Part shown: positions 44,605 to 54,200 of the stretch, piece by piece | How positions within the stretch are numbered: position 1 is the stretch's first letter | Layout: the number at the start of each line of letters is the position of its first letter | NCBI GenBank assembly: GCA_020073565.1 | Contig: JAIQEY010000019.1 | Coordinates: forward strand, 1 to 64,000 | Source of the DNA: Terriglobia bacterium | GTDB taxonomy: Bacteria; Acidobacteriota; Terriglobia; Terriglobales; Acidobacteriaceae | Length of the DNA: 64,000 nucleotides | Reading direction: 5' to 3' | Translations under genes and position numbers: made by a program | The notes under the pieces: model-generated | Told to the model about the DNA's origin: nothing | Database searches by the model: none | What the model saw: the letters and a program-made list of their open reading frames with translations, nothing else

Positions 44605-45183
44605 TTGCACAACGAATCTTCTACCCCGGTCACGCAGCTATTGGTTCGCTGGAGGGCGGGCGACCCCGAGGCGCTCGAAGCCCTGATGCCGCTCGTCTAC
44701 GACGAACTGCGGCGCCTGGCGCACCATTATTTGCGCCAGGAACGAAGCGATCACACCTTGCAGAGCACAGCCCTGGTGCATGAGGCGTACTTGCGTCTGA
44801 CGGGAAACGCGCCGCCACAATGGCAGAGCCGCGCTCATTTTTTTGGGATCGCGGCCCACTTGATGCGGCAGATTCTGGTGGAGCACGCCCGCAGCCGGGG
44901 CACGGCCAAGCGTGGCGGCAACGCTCCCCGTCTGGCGCTCGATGAATCCTTAGCCATGCCGCAAACGAGCGGCGTCGATGTCATTGCCCTCGACCGAGCC
45001 CTGCAGGCGCTCTCCGAACTGGACGCCCAGCAGGGCCGCATCGTCGAGTTGCGATTCTTTGCCGGCCTGACCATCGAGGACACTTCCGAGGTGCTGGGCG
45101 TTTCTCCCGCCACCGTGAAGCGAGACTGGACAACCGCGCGCGCGTGGTTATTCCGCGCCATGACCGGAGAAGCGCAGGTATGA
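44605..45183 (+). CDS. ECF-like RNA polymerase sigma factor (Ser/Thr kinase-associated type)
   Basis: A 192-residue sigma factor of the TIGR02999 type common in Acidobacteriota and Planctomycetes. Region 2: LVRWRAGDPEALEALMPLVYDELRRLAHHYL and LQSTALVHEAYLRL are split by a short loop. Region 4: ELDAQQGRIVELRFFAGLT, then TSEVLGVSPATVKRDW. I use the TTG at 44605. The stop overlaps the ATG of the next kinase gene as ATGA, so the two are translationally coupled. Such sigma factors are thought to be controlled by partner Ser/Thr kinases rather than anti-sigma factors. Confidence 0.9.
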   Translation: MHNESSTPVTQLLVRWRAGDPEALEALMPLVYDELRRLAHHYLRQERSDHTLQSTALVHEAYLRLTGNAPPQWQSRAHFFGIAAHLMRQILVEHARSRGTAKRGGNAPRLALDESLAMPQTSGVDVIALDRALQALSELDAQQGRIVELRFFAGLTIEDTSEVLGVSPATVKRDWTTARAWLFRAMTGEAQV

Positions 45184-48098
45184 ATTCCGAGCGTTGGCAG
45201 CAGGTCAAGCAGTTGCTGGAAAAAGCGATTGCGCTCGACGTCGCGGAACGCCGGCCGTATCTGGACCGCGTATGCGCAGCCGATAGCGAACTCCGGAGCG
45301 AAGTCGAATCGCTGCTCTCCTCTCACGAACAGGCTGGAACCGGCTTCCTGAAGTCACCGGCAGTCGACCTGAGGTCTGCACCACCCGCCCCGACGGCGCA
45401 GGCGCGCGCCGGCGGCCGAGTCGGCCCCTACCAGATCGTCGCCGAAATCGGGCACGGGGGAATGGGAGAGGTGTATAGCGCCTTCCGCGCGGATGGCCAG
45501 TACGAGAAACAAGTCGCCATCAAGATTGTTCGCCGTGGTTCCGACACGCGCTCGGTGCTGGAACGTTTCTTCAACGAACGCCAAATCCTTGCCTCACTCG
45601 ACCATCCAAACATTGCGCGACTGCTGGATGGAGGCACGACCGAGGATGGCGTGCCCTACCTGGTCATGGAACTGATCGAAGGGCAGCCCATCGACCAGTA
45701 CTTTGACGCACACCAGTCGACCATCACGCAACGATTGGAGATTTTCCGTCAGATCTGCTCCGCCGTGCAGTACGCCCACCAGCGCCTGGTGATCCACCGG
45801 GACATCAAGCCGAGCAATATTCTGGTCACCGCAGACGGCGCTCCGAAGCTCCTCGATTTCGGAATCGCCAAGCTGCTGGACCCGTCGGGCCGGCCGCAGA
45901 CCACCCTCACGATGGCGATGACTCCGCAATACGCCAGTCCAGAACAATTGCGCGGAGAGACCATCACGACCGCGACGGACGTCTACTCGCTGGGAGTCGT
46001 GCTGTACCAGTTGTTGACCGGGTCTTCCCCTTATGGCGACAAGACCAGCACGCCGCACGAGTTGGCCCGCGCGATATGCGAGCAGGAACCAGAGCGTCCC
46101 AGCACCGCAATTTCACGATCGGAGGTTCACACCGGGGACGGGCGCTCAGCAACGGCCGTCCAACCGCGGGAATGGTCGGGAGCGAAGCTTCGGCGGCGTC
46201 TGGCGGGCGACCTCGACAACATCGTGTTGAAGGCGATGCGCAAGGAGCCGCAGCGACGCTACGCATCGGTCGAGCAATTTGCGGAGGACATCCGCCGTCA
46301 CTTAGAAGGGCTGCCCGTCACAGCCGCTCCCGATTCACTCGGATATCGAGCGGGTAAGTTCGTGCGTCGGCACAGCGTCGGCGTGGCCGCAACAGCGCTG
46401 ATCGTACTCACGGTGCTCGCCGGTGTAGCTGCAACTGTGCGCGAGGCTCAGATTGCGCGGGCGCAGCGGACGCGGGCAGAAAAACGCTTCAACGATGTCC
46501 GCAAGCTCGCCAACTCGCTGATGTTCGACATTCATGATTCGGTAGCGAACCTCCCCGGCTCGACCCCAGCACGCAAGCTGATCGTACAGAATTCACTCGA
46601 ATACCTTGACAGCCTGGCGCAGGAATCCAGCGGCGATCCCTCCCTGCAGCGGGAACTGGCCACTGCCTACGAAAAAGTGGGCGAGGTTCAGGGAGACATT
46701 GTTACGGCCAACCTGGGCGACACGGCGGGCACACTGGCGAGCTACAAGAAAGCGCTGGCGATCCGGCAGGCGGTTGCGCAGGCGAATCCAGCCAGCGTGG
46801 AAGACCACATCGCGCTGGCAGGAAGCCTGCGTCATTTGTGCCGCGTGCAGCTCGAATCGGTTGGGGATATGGCGGCGGCGCTGGAGAGTTGCCAGCAGGC
46901 GGTCGCCAGCGCATCGGCCGCGCTCCAGGCGGATCCAGGCAATCAGAAAGGCCGCGATGAACTCATTGAGGACTACACGGACCTGGGGGCGGTCCAGAGC
47001 GGCAATGGAACGGGCGGGAACCTGAATGATCCGGCGGCAGGATTGGAGAGCTATCGCAAGGCGCTCGAGGTGGCGGAACAGGCGGCCAAGGACGCGCCCT
47101 CGGACCTGGACCGGCAACGGCTGGTGGGCACGCTGGAAGGACAGACCGGTGACAGCCTGCTGGAGATCGGCGATCGCGCGGAAGCCCTGCGGCATTTCCA
47201 GCAAGCGCGCGCAATCTTTGAGAAGCTGGCGGGCAGCGACCGCATCGCCCGCCTCAACTCGGCGGTGGTCCTTCACTACATCGGAGACGTGTACGTCATT
47301 GACGAGAAGTTCTCCGAAGCGCACACGTACTACTCGAAAGAGCTGGAACTGGCGTCTGCGATGTCCGCAGCCGATCCGAAGAATGTCGCCGGCCGGATGC
47401 TGCTGGCGGGCGCCCACACCAACCTGGGGTACTGTCTGGTGCAAATGAACCGCGTGCGTGAAGGCATTGCGCACCTGAACCTTGCCCTCGCCCAGATGAA
47501 TGAATTAATGAAGGCATCGGGCTCCCATCAACTCCAGACCGATCTCGCTCTGGCTGAAGTTTTCCTGGGACAGGGCTACGAGCACATCAACGACAGTGCC
47601 AGCGCGTTGCAGCACTACTCGCGCTCGCTCGAGATTTATTCCGCGATTACCAAAGGCGATCCCAAGGATGCTGGCACCCGCGTCAACCTAGCTCAACTCT
47701 ATGACCGCCTCGGCGGGGTCTACGTCAAGTCAGGAAACACGACCAAGGCGGACGCCCAGTACCGGCAAGCACTGGAGATTGCCGACTCTCTGGTCTCTGC
47801 CTCCCCCAGGAATGTCGAGGCCCTTTATGCGCAGACGAATACCTACGCTGGGCTGGGAGATCTATCGATGGCGCTGGCCCAGACGGTCTCAAAGGGAGTT
47901 GAACGATCCAAGCACCTCGCCGATGCCCAGGATTGGTACACCAAGAGCTTGAGCACCTGGCAAAAAGTCCTCAATCCTTCTCGTATCAGTCCAAAAGGTT
48001 TCGAAGTGCACAGTCCGAGCGAGGTTGCTCGCCGTCTGTCCGAATGTAAAGCGGGGCTCGCGCCCGCTAACAAACAGCTCGTTAATAGCGCACCATGA
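45180..48098 (+). CDS. Membrane Ser/Thr protein kinase with extracytoplasmic TPR domain, copy 1
   Basis: 972 residues. The N-terminal ~60 residues (MNSERWQQVKQLLEKAIALD) form a helical segment seen in this family. A Hanks-type kinase follows: GHGGMG loop at 91-96, VAIK with K114, HRDIKPSN with D208, and DFGIAK at 226-231. A membrane helix lies at about 400-420, then a coiled segment (RAEKRFNDVRKLANSLMFDIHD) and a TPR sensor of ~500 residues. All catalytic residues are present. ATGA overlaps couple it to the sigma gene before it and the kinase after it. It probably phosphorylates the sigma factor or its targets; the TPR part likely senses or binds partners outside the membrane. Confidence 0.92.
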   Translation: MNSERWQQVKQLLEKAIALDVAERRPYLDRVCAADSELRSEVESLLSSHEQAGTGFLKSPAVDLRSAPPAPTAQARAGGRVGPYQIVAEIGHGGMGEVYSAFRADGQYEKQVAIKIVRRGSDTRSVLERFFNERQILASLDHPNIARLLDGGTTEDGVPYLVMELIEGQPIDQYFDAHQSTITQRLEIFRQICSAVQYAHQRLVIHRDIKPSNILVTADGAPKLLDFGIAKLLDPSGRPQTTLTMAMTPQYASPEQLRGETITTATDVYSLGVVLYQLLTGSSPYGDKTSTPHELARAICEQEPERPSTAISRSEVHTGDGRSATAVQPREWSGAKLRRRLAGDLDNIVLKAMRKEPQRRYASVEQFAEDIRRHLEGLPVTAAPDSLGYRAGKFVRRHSVGVAATALIVLTVLAGVAATVREAQIARAQRTRAEKRFNDVRKLANSLMFDIHDSVANLPGSTPARKLIVQNSLEYLDSLAQESSGDPSLQRELATAYEKVGEVQGDIVTANLGDTAGTLASYKKALAIRQAVAQANPASVEDHIALAGSLRHLCRVQLESVGDMAAALESCQQAVASASAALQADPGNQKGRDELIEDYTDLGAVQSGNGTGGNLNDPAAGLESYRKALEVAEQAAKDAPSDLDRQRLVGTLEGQTGDSLLEIGDRAEALRHFQQARAIFEKLAGSDRIARLNSAVVLHYIGDVYVIDEKFSEAHTYYSKELELASAMSAADPKNVAGRMLLAGAHTNLGYCLVQMNRVREGIAHLNLALAQMNELMKASGSHQLQTDLALAEVFLGQGYEHINDSASALQHYSRSLEIYSAITKGDPKDAGTRVNLAQLYDRLGGVYVKSGNTTKADAQYRQALEIADSLVSASPRNVEALYAQTNTYAGLGDLSMALAQTVSKGVERSKHLADAQDWYTKSLSTWQKVLNPSRISPKGFEVHSPSEVARRLSECKAGLAPANKQLVNSAP

Positions 48099-51007
48099 AC
48101 CAGCACCGGTGGCAGCGGGTCAAGCAGTTGCTGGACGAAGCAATTGCGTCCGACGCCGCGGAACGTCCGGCATTTCTTGCTCAAGCCTGTGACGGGGACG
48201 CCGAATTGCAGCGCGAGGTGGAATCCCTGCTTGCCTCCCATGAACAGGCGGGAACCGGATTCCTGAACACGCCGGCTGCCAATCTGAAGTCAGCCGCGGA
48301 GGCACCAGCCACAACTCGCGCCGGCCAGCGCATCGGCGTCTATCAGATCGGAGAGCAGATCGGTCACGGCGGCATGGGCGAGGTATACCGCGCCGACCGC
48401 GCCGACGGCCAGTACACCAAGGACGTCGCCATCAAGCTGGTGCGCGGAGGATACGATTCGCGCTTCGTGCTCGAGCGCTTCCGCAACGAGCGCCAGATCC
48501 TGGCCACACTCGACCATCCCAACATTGCTCGGCTGCTCGACGGCGGCACGACTGACGACGGCATTCCTTACCTGGTCATGGAGCTGATCGAGGGCACGCG
48601 GATCGACTCGTATTGTGACGATCACGAGCTTTCGATCACTGAGCGGCTGAAGTTGTTTCGGCAAGTGTGCGCGGCCGTGCAATACGCGCATCAACGGCTG
48701 GTGATTCATCGCGACATCAAGCCGAGTAACGTTCTGGTCACGAACGAGGGCGCACCGAAGCTGCTGGATTTCGGGATTGCGAAAATTCTGGATCCGACCG
48801 GAGATGGAGCGGAAACCACGCTGGCGCGCCCGATGACGCCCGAGTATGCCAGCCCGGAACAGATTCTCGGCAAGCCCATTACGACCGCCAGCGATGTGTA
48901 CTCGCTGGGCGTGGTGCTCTACCAGCTGCTGACCGGCCGCTCCCCGTATCCGGCGGAGACGCGCAGCACGCACGAACTAGCCCGGGCCGTGTGCGAGAGC
49001 GATCCGGGACGGCCCAGCACGGTGGTGCTCAAGCCGCCACCGGCTCGCAGCGACGATCAGTCCGCGCCGCTCACGCCTGGGCAATCGAGCAGTTTGCGGG
49101 AAGGCTCTCCGGCCAAACTACGCCGTCGGCTCGCTGGAGATCTTGACGACATCGTTCTGATGGCGCTGCGCAAGGAGCCTGATCGGCGTTATGCCTCGGT
49201 GGAGCAATTTAGCGAAGACGTTCGGCGGCACCTGGAAGCATTGCCGGTCGTGGCGAGGAAGGGGTCGTGGAACTACCGGGCAAGCAAGTTCGTGCAGCGG
49301 CACAAGGCAGGAATGGCAGGAACGGCGATCATTCTGCTGGCGGTGGCCGCGGGCGTCGGCGCGACGGTTCGCGAAGCCGGCATTGCTAGAGCGAATGCGC
49401 AACGAGCGGAGAAACGGTTCAATGACGTCCGTAAGCTCGCAAACTCCCTCATCTTCGATATCCACGATTCGATCGAATATCTTCCCGGCGCCACCGCTGC
49501 CAAGAAACTGATTATCCAAAAATCGCTGGAGTATCTTGATAGTCTGGCCGGCGAAGCTGCAACGGATACGTCGCTTCAGCGCGAACTTGCCTACGCCTAC
49601 CACAGAATCGGATTGATTCAGGGGTATGCCTACAACCAGAATCTAGGCGACCCCCGGGGAGGAATCGTCAGCCTGCGCAAGGGCCTGCAAATCCGTCAGA
49701 GGATCGCTGCCGCCAACCCAGGCAACGCGGACGACCAATACATGGTAGCCTCCAGCCTCCGCGTGATTGCGTTGGTCGAGGGACCCTCGTTGGGGGATAC
49801 TGATCGCGCAATCGCCGACCTTCAGACGGCAATTTCCATTTCAGAACACGTTGTGGCTGTCGCTCCGAACAACATGAAAGCCGTGCAGGAGCTGGCCGCA
49901 GACCACTTTCGTTTGGGCGACATCCAGATGGGCAAAGGCGGCGTCAGTAACTCTCAAAACGGACTCGAAAACCATCGGCGGGCCTTACCGTTGTTTGAAA
50001 GAGTGGCACAAGCTAGCCCCGGAGACCCGTCCAAGCAATATCCGTTGGGCGCGGCGTGTCAGACTCTAGGAGAGGACTTGGTGACGCTCGGTGAATTCGA
50101 GCAGGGTCTTCATTATATGGAGCAGGCCCGCCAGATCATGGAACCTCCGGCCCACGATCCAAATAATGTGCTGTTTCGTCGTGGCTTGGCGAGTTCGTAT
50201 GGCGACACCGCTGAGGCATGTCTTCGCGCCGGACGTCCCTCCGATGCCCTGAAGAACGACACGAAGAGATTCCAGATCATCGAACCGCTGGCCGCCGCCG
50301 ATCCCAGCGACGTGGACATGCAGGCAAGACTGACCCTCGCGCGGGCAGACGTAGGATACGAACTTGTCGTGCTGCGGAGGTACGACGAGGGCATGAAACT
50401 CTTGCTCCAGTCGCTGGCCAATGCACGCAAGGCCGAACATGCGACACCGGGGATCCCCCAGCAAGAGGACACCAACGCTATCGTCCTACTCGCGGCAGCC
50501 GCGTTCCAGCGCGCCGGAAATGACACGCAGGCGCTCGCGTTCTATACCGAGGCGCTTCAGAGTTACAGCGCCCAGCTTGCTAGGGAAACAGGTAACGTGG
50601 ATGCGGAGATAGACATCGCAATGTTACGCACAAAAATTGGCGGCCTTTACGTAAGGCAAGGCAATCTGGACCGCGCGGCCTCGGAATTGCAAAAGGCGCT
50701 GGCGATCAGCGAACCCCGCGTCGCAGCCACAAGCACGGACCTAGATGCTGTTTACACACTGGCGGAGACAGACCTGGCGCTCGGCAATCTTGCTATGTCC
50801 CAGGCGCGGCGGCTGCGCAATCCTCAGGAACACGGTCGCCAACTAAGACGGGCACAGGATCTGTATGAAAAGAGCCTTCGCCTGCGCCAGGCGATCGCGC
50901 ACCCATCCTTCATGACCCCTAATGGGTTTGAAGTGACGCCGATTCAGGAAATCGTCCGCCGGTTGGTTGACTGCAAGGCCGGCTTTGGGCAACGGGGCGA
51001 TTCATGA
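48095..51007 (+). CDS. Membrane Ser/Thr protein kinase with TPR domain, copy 2
   Basis: 970 residues, co-linear with the preceding kinase: N-terminal MNQHRWQRVKQLLDEAIASD, glycine loop IGHGGMGEVY, VAIKLV, IHRDIKPSNVLV, DFGIAK, a membrane helix (GTAIILLAVAAGVGATV), the shared RAEKRFNDVRKLANSLIFDI linker and a C-terminal TPR domain. The kinase halves are much closer to each other than the TPR halves, which fits duplication followed by sensor divergence. Start and stop both overlap neighbouring genes as ATGA. Confidence 0.92.
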   Translation: MNQHRWQRVKQLLDEAIASDAAERPAFLAQACDGDAELQREVESLLASHEQAGTGFLNTPAANLKSAAEAPATTRAGQRIGVYQIGEQIGHGGMGEVYRADRADGQYTKDVAIKLVRGGYDSRFVLERFRNERQILATLDHPNIARLLDGGTTDDGIPYLVMELIEGTRIDSYCDDHELSITERLKLFRQVCAAVQYAHQRLVIHRDIKPSNVLVTNEGAPKLLDFGIAKILDPTGDGAETTLARPMTPEYASPEQILGKPITTASDVYSLGVVLYQLLTGRSPYPAETRSTHELARAVCESDPGRPSTVVLKPPPARSDDQSAPLTPGQSSSLREGSPAKLRRRLAGDLDDIVLMALRKEPDRRYASVEQFSEDVRRHLEALPVVARKGSWNYRASKFVQRHKAGMAGTAIILLAVAAGVGATVREAGIARANAQRAEKRFNDVRKLANSLIFDIHDSIEYLPGATAAKKLIIQKSLEYLDSLAGEAATDTSLQRELAYAYHRIGLIQGYAYNQNLGDPRGGIVSLRKGLQIRQRIAAANPGNADDQYMVASSLRVIALVEGPSLGDTDRAIADLQTAISISEHVVAVAPNNMKAVQELAADHFRLGDIQMGKGGVSNSQNGLENHRRALPLFERVAQASPGDPSKQYPLGAACQTLGEDLVTLGEFEQGLHYMEQARQIMEPPAHDPNNVLFRRGLASSYGDTAEACLRAGRPSDALKNDTKRFQIIEPLAAADPSDVDMQARLTLARADVGYELVVLRRYDEGMKLLLQSLANARKAEHATPGIPQQEDTNAIVLLAAAAFQRAGNDTQALAFYTEALQSYSAQLARETGNVDAEIDIAMLRTKIGGLYVRQGNLDRAASELQKALAISEPRVAATSTDLDAVYTLAETDLALGNLAMSQARRLRNPQEHGRQLRRAQDLYEKSLRLRQAIAHPSFMTPNGFEVTPIQEIVRRLVDCKAGFGQRGDS

Positions 51008-51132
51008 ACCAGGACCGTTGGCAGAGAGTGAAGGAATTGCTGGACGCGGCCATCACTGTGCCCGCCACGGAACGCACTTGGTTCCTGAACCAGCTCAATG
51101 ATCCCGAACTCCGCAGCGAGAACGATAGTTAA
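51004..51132 (+). pseudogene. Truncated third kinase copy (42-codon N-terminal remnant)
   Basis: The ATG overlaps the previous stop as ATGA, as in the two complete copies. The peptide MNQDRWQRVKELLDAAITV and the following PELRSE match the first ~40 residues of both kinases, and then a TAA interrupts. Nothing resembling the kinase domain follows. It shows that a third tandem copy once existed or began here; the stump may still be translated. Confidence 0.75.
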
Positions 51133-51190
51133 GAGAGGACGTTGAAAACTGGACGATCCGATGCAGGTCATAAGCAATTTGAATTGGACT

Positions 51191-51237
51191 GCGGGCACGT
51201 AGCACTCTTAGAGTCTACTTGTGCCCTATATGCCCGC
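51191..51237. other. Nested alternative hairpins upstream of the phosphorylase gene
   Basis: GCGGGCA (51191-51197) can pair with TGCCCGC (51231-51237), or GGGCAC with GTGCCC (51221-51226); the two folds exclude one another. It could be a kinase-operon terminator or a leader structure. The rest of 51133-51394 shows nothing else. Confidence 0.35.
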
Positions 51238-51394
51238 AACACACCGGGATAGTAGTAGCATAGAGAGCGGTGAACCCTTCATTCCGCTTCTCGGGCCGAG
51301 AGCCCCAGCATCCTTTTTTATCCTGCGACAAGGTTACTTTAGGATGCCCTCGCTGACCGAATTTGCTTAGCCATTCGCCTGGTTTTGCGAAACC

Positions 51395-54130
51395 ATGAAC
51401 CGTCAAACCAGGGTTTTACGCAAATGGAGGTTGCAGGAATTGGATCGACATAAGGAAGCAGTTCAGGACTTGGATCAACCCACTACTTCGCGCGATGCCA
51501 GTCATGTACTAACACTGGAAGAAATCGCCAACCTGACGGCCGAAGGCGGCAAACCAGCGGAAACGCTGATGAACGTTGTCGCCCTGATCGCCAAACGGTT
51601 TGGAACCGATGTTTGCTCGGCGTATTTGCTCGAACCTGATCGCTCCACGCTGGTCCTGGCCGCTACCGTCGGACTTCGCCGCGAATGTATCGGGAATCTC
51701 CGGATGGCCGTCCATGAAGGACTCGCCGGGCTGGTCGCGGAACAGGTCCGACCGGTGGCGGTGGAGCAGGTGAAAACTCATCCTCGCTTCAAGTATTTCA
51801 GCGAGGCCGGGGAGGACGCATACCAGTCGTTCCTGGGGGTTCCGCTGATCGACCGGGGCGTCCTGCAGGGTGTGCTCGTGGTGCAAACGGTCGAGCCGAG
51901 GGTTTTCCCGGAGAAGGCTATCCGCCTGCTGAGCGAAGCCGCTGCCCAGGTGGCACCGGTGGTCAGCGAAGCCCGCACCCTGGACCGTTTCATCGCTCCC
52001 TCGCAGGAACGGCTCTGGGCGTTGGCCCGCAACCTGTGGTCGAGTTGGGATCACGATTCGGTTGACCTCTTTATGGATCTCGATCCGGCACGGTGGATCG
52101 AACTGAATCACAATCCGGTTTCGTTGCTGGCCGAGTTTCCTCTGAGAAGACTGGAGGCGCGCGCGGCCGAGCTTTCGCTGCACAGCCGCATCAACTACGC
52201 CTATCGTCGACTGCGCGAATATCAGCACGAGGAGCGAACCTGGGGCGCCCGGCACGCTGGCGTCCTGCGCACGCGGCCAGTCGCTTATTTCTCCGCTGAA
52301 TTTGGCCTGCACGAGTCTCTCCCGGTGTACTCCGGCGGCCTGGGAGTTCTGGCGGGCGATCACATCAAGAGCGCTTCCGATCTCGATATCCCACTGGTGG
52401 GAGTGGGGCTGTTTTACGGCCAGGGATACTTCCGGCAGCGGCTCGATCTCGAGGGCTGGCAGCACGAGGAATATCTCGAAACTGACGTCAACCAACTGCC
52501 GATGGAAGCCGCCATCGGGAAAAATGGTCGGCCCGTGGTGGTGCAGGTCGACACCCGGCACGGTTCTATCTGCGCCAAAGTCTGGCGCGTGAAGGTGGGA
52601 CGCTGTGATCTGTTCCTGCTCGACTCCGACGTGGAAGGCAATGATCCCGAGGATCGGGAGCTTACGTCGCGCTTGTATGGAGGCGACGGCGGTGTTCGAG
52701 TTCACCAGGAACTGCTGCTTGGCGTAGGCGGCCTGCGCGCTTTGAAGGCGATGGGCATTACGCCGGGCGTTCTGCACCTGAACGAGGGACACAGCGCATT
52801 TGTGGTGCTGGAAGCCGTCCGGCAGCGTATGGAAGAGGAGGGTCTCAGCTTCGAAAAAGCCGTGCCGCGTGTTTCCCGGGAAGTCGTCTTCACCACTCAC
52901 ACGCCCGTGCCGGCCGGTCACGATCGCTTCAATGCAGACCTGGTGGAAGAGCATCTCGGGCCTTTGCGTGAGTCACTCGGCCTTACGCGCGAAAGCTTTA
53001 TGGCGCTCGGGAGAGAGAACCCCAACAACACTGAGGAATCGTTCTGCATGACCGTGCTGGGGCTCCGGCTCTCGCGGCGCGCCAATGCTGTGTCCTCGCT
53101 GCATGGAGAAGTTTCCCGTGCCATGTGGACCGGCCTCTCCCCGGGCAAGCACGAAGACTCCGTCCCAATTGGACACATCACCAACGGCGTGCACGTGCCC
53201 TCCTGGCTCGCTCCCCAGATGTTTCGCCTCTACGATCGCCACCTGGGGACGGGCTGGCACCTTCGCAGCAGCGAGGCAAAAATCTGGGATGGAATTGAGA
53301 ACGTCGATGACGGTGAACTCTGGGAGACTCACCTGAACCTGAAGACACGGCTGGTGGAATTTGTGCGCCGCCGCGCCGTCAAGCAAGCGATGCGCCGCGA
53401 TGAACCGGTTGTGGCCTTGCAGCGATTGGAACGCGTGCTCAGTCCGGATGCGCTCACCATCGGGTTTGCCCGGCGCTTTGCGACTTACAAGCGGGCCAAC
53501 CTGTTTCTGGCGGACATCGAACGCCTGGCTTCCATGGTCAACGACCCGAAGCGCCCGGTGCAGTTCGTCTTTGCTGGCAAGGCTCATCCTCACGACGAGC
53601 CCGGCAAACGCGTCCTGCAGCAGATTGCCCGCCTGATGCGCGACTCGCAGTTTGCCGACAAATTCGTCTTCGTCGAAGACTACGACATCAACGTCGGCCG
53701 GTATTTCGTGCAGGGCGTCGATGTTTGGCTGAATAACCCGCGCCGTCCGCTCGAAGCCTCGGGCACCAGCGGTCAGAAGGTGGTGCTCAACGGCGGACTG
53801 AACCTCTCGGTGCTCGATGGCTGGTGGGCCGAGGCCTACGACGGCTTAAACGGCTTCGCCATCGGAAGCGGGAGAACGCATACCGACATGAACGTCCACG
53901 ATAACCGTGACGGAGAAGATCTGCTGCGCGTGCTCCGCGAGGAAGTGATTCCTCTGTACTACCAGCGCGACCGCGACGGGCTCCCGCGTGGCTGGATCAA
54001 GCGCATGAAGCGCACCATCCGGACGCTCGGCTGGCGGTTTAACGCCGATCGCATGGTGATGGACTACACGCTCAAGTGCTACGTTCCGGCAGCGGGGGGA
54101 ACGTCGAGTGACATGCGGCCGAATATGTAG
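51395..54130 (+). CDS. glgP: Alpha-glucan phosphorylase with N-terminal GAF domain
   Basis: A 911-residue cytoplasmic GT35 enzyme that releases glucose-1-phosphate from alpha-glucans. Residues ~200-900 match the bacterial/archaeal phosphorylase type: LWALARNLWSSWDH, PVAYFSAEFGLHESLPVYSG, HLNEGHSAF, TTHTPVPAGHDRF, IGFARRFATYKRA, and the PLP-site motif EASGTSGQKVVLNGGLN. Residues ~40-190 form a GAF domain (ETLMNVVALIAKRFGTDVCS ... YQSFLGVPLIDRGVLQGVLV), resembling that of PtsP. This fusion is unusual. The ATG at 51395 has no clear ribosome site; a TTG at 51440 with GGAGG upstream is an alternative. The GAF domain suggests allosteric control by a small ligand. Confidence 0.92.
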   Translation: MNRQTRVLRKWRLQELDRHKEAVQDLDQPTTSRDASHVLTLEEIANLTAEGGKPAETLMNVVALIAKRFGTDVCSAYLLEPDRSTLVLAATVGLRRECIGNLRMAVHEGLAGLVAEQVRPVAVEQVKTHPRFKYFSEAGEDAYQSFLGVPLIDRGVLQGVLVVQTVEPRVFPEKAIRLLSEAAAQVAPVVSEARTLDRFIAPSQERLWALARNLWSSWDHDSVDLFMDLDPARWIELNHNPVSLLAEFPLRRLEARAAELSLHSRINYAYRRLREYQHEERTWGARHAGVLRTRPVAYFSAEFGLHESLPVYSGGLGVLAGDHIKSASDLDIPLVGVGLFYGQGYFRQRLDLEGWQHEEYLETDVNQLPMEAAIGKNGRPVVVQVDTRHGSICAKVWRVKVGRCDLFLLDSDVEGNDPEDRELTSRLYGGDGGVRVHQELLLGVGGLRALKAMGITPGVLHLNEGHSAFVVLEAVRQRMEEEGLSFEKAVPRVSREVVFTTHTPVPAGHDRFNADLVEEHLGPLRESLGLTRESFMALGRENPNNTEESFCMTVLGLRLSRRANAVSSLHGEVSRAMWTGLSPGKHEDSVPIGHITNGVHVPSWLAPQMFRLYDRHLGTGWHLRSSEAKIWDGIENVDDGELWETHLNLKTRLVEFVRRRAVKQAMRRDEPVVALQRLERVLSPDALTIGFARRFATYKRANLFLADIERLASMVNDPKRPVQFVFAGKAHPHDEPGKRVLQQIARLMRDSQFADKFVFVEDYDINVGRYFVQGVDVWLNNPRRPLEASGTSGQKVVLNGGLNLSVLDGWWAEAYDGLNGFAIGSGRTHTDMNVHDNRDGEDLLRVLREEVIPLYYQRDRDGLPRGWIKRMKRTIRTLGWRFNADRMVMDYTLKCYVPAAGGTSSDMRPNM

Positions 54131-54135
54131 ATTCC

Positions 54136-54158
54136 TAGTAGCGCCGCCGCCCCGGCGG
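54136..54158 (+). repeat. GTAGCGCC palindromic element after stop codon
   Basis: GTAGCGCCGCCG at 54138 lies seven bases past the phosphorylase stop, with CCGCCG/CGGCGG pairing. Same family and orientation as 10918, 34742 and 62588. Confidence 0.55.
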
Positions 54159-54200
54159 ATTCGCAACCAAGGTACGGGGGAATGACAATCAGTGTCACTA

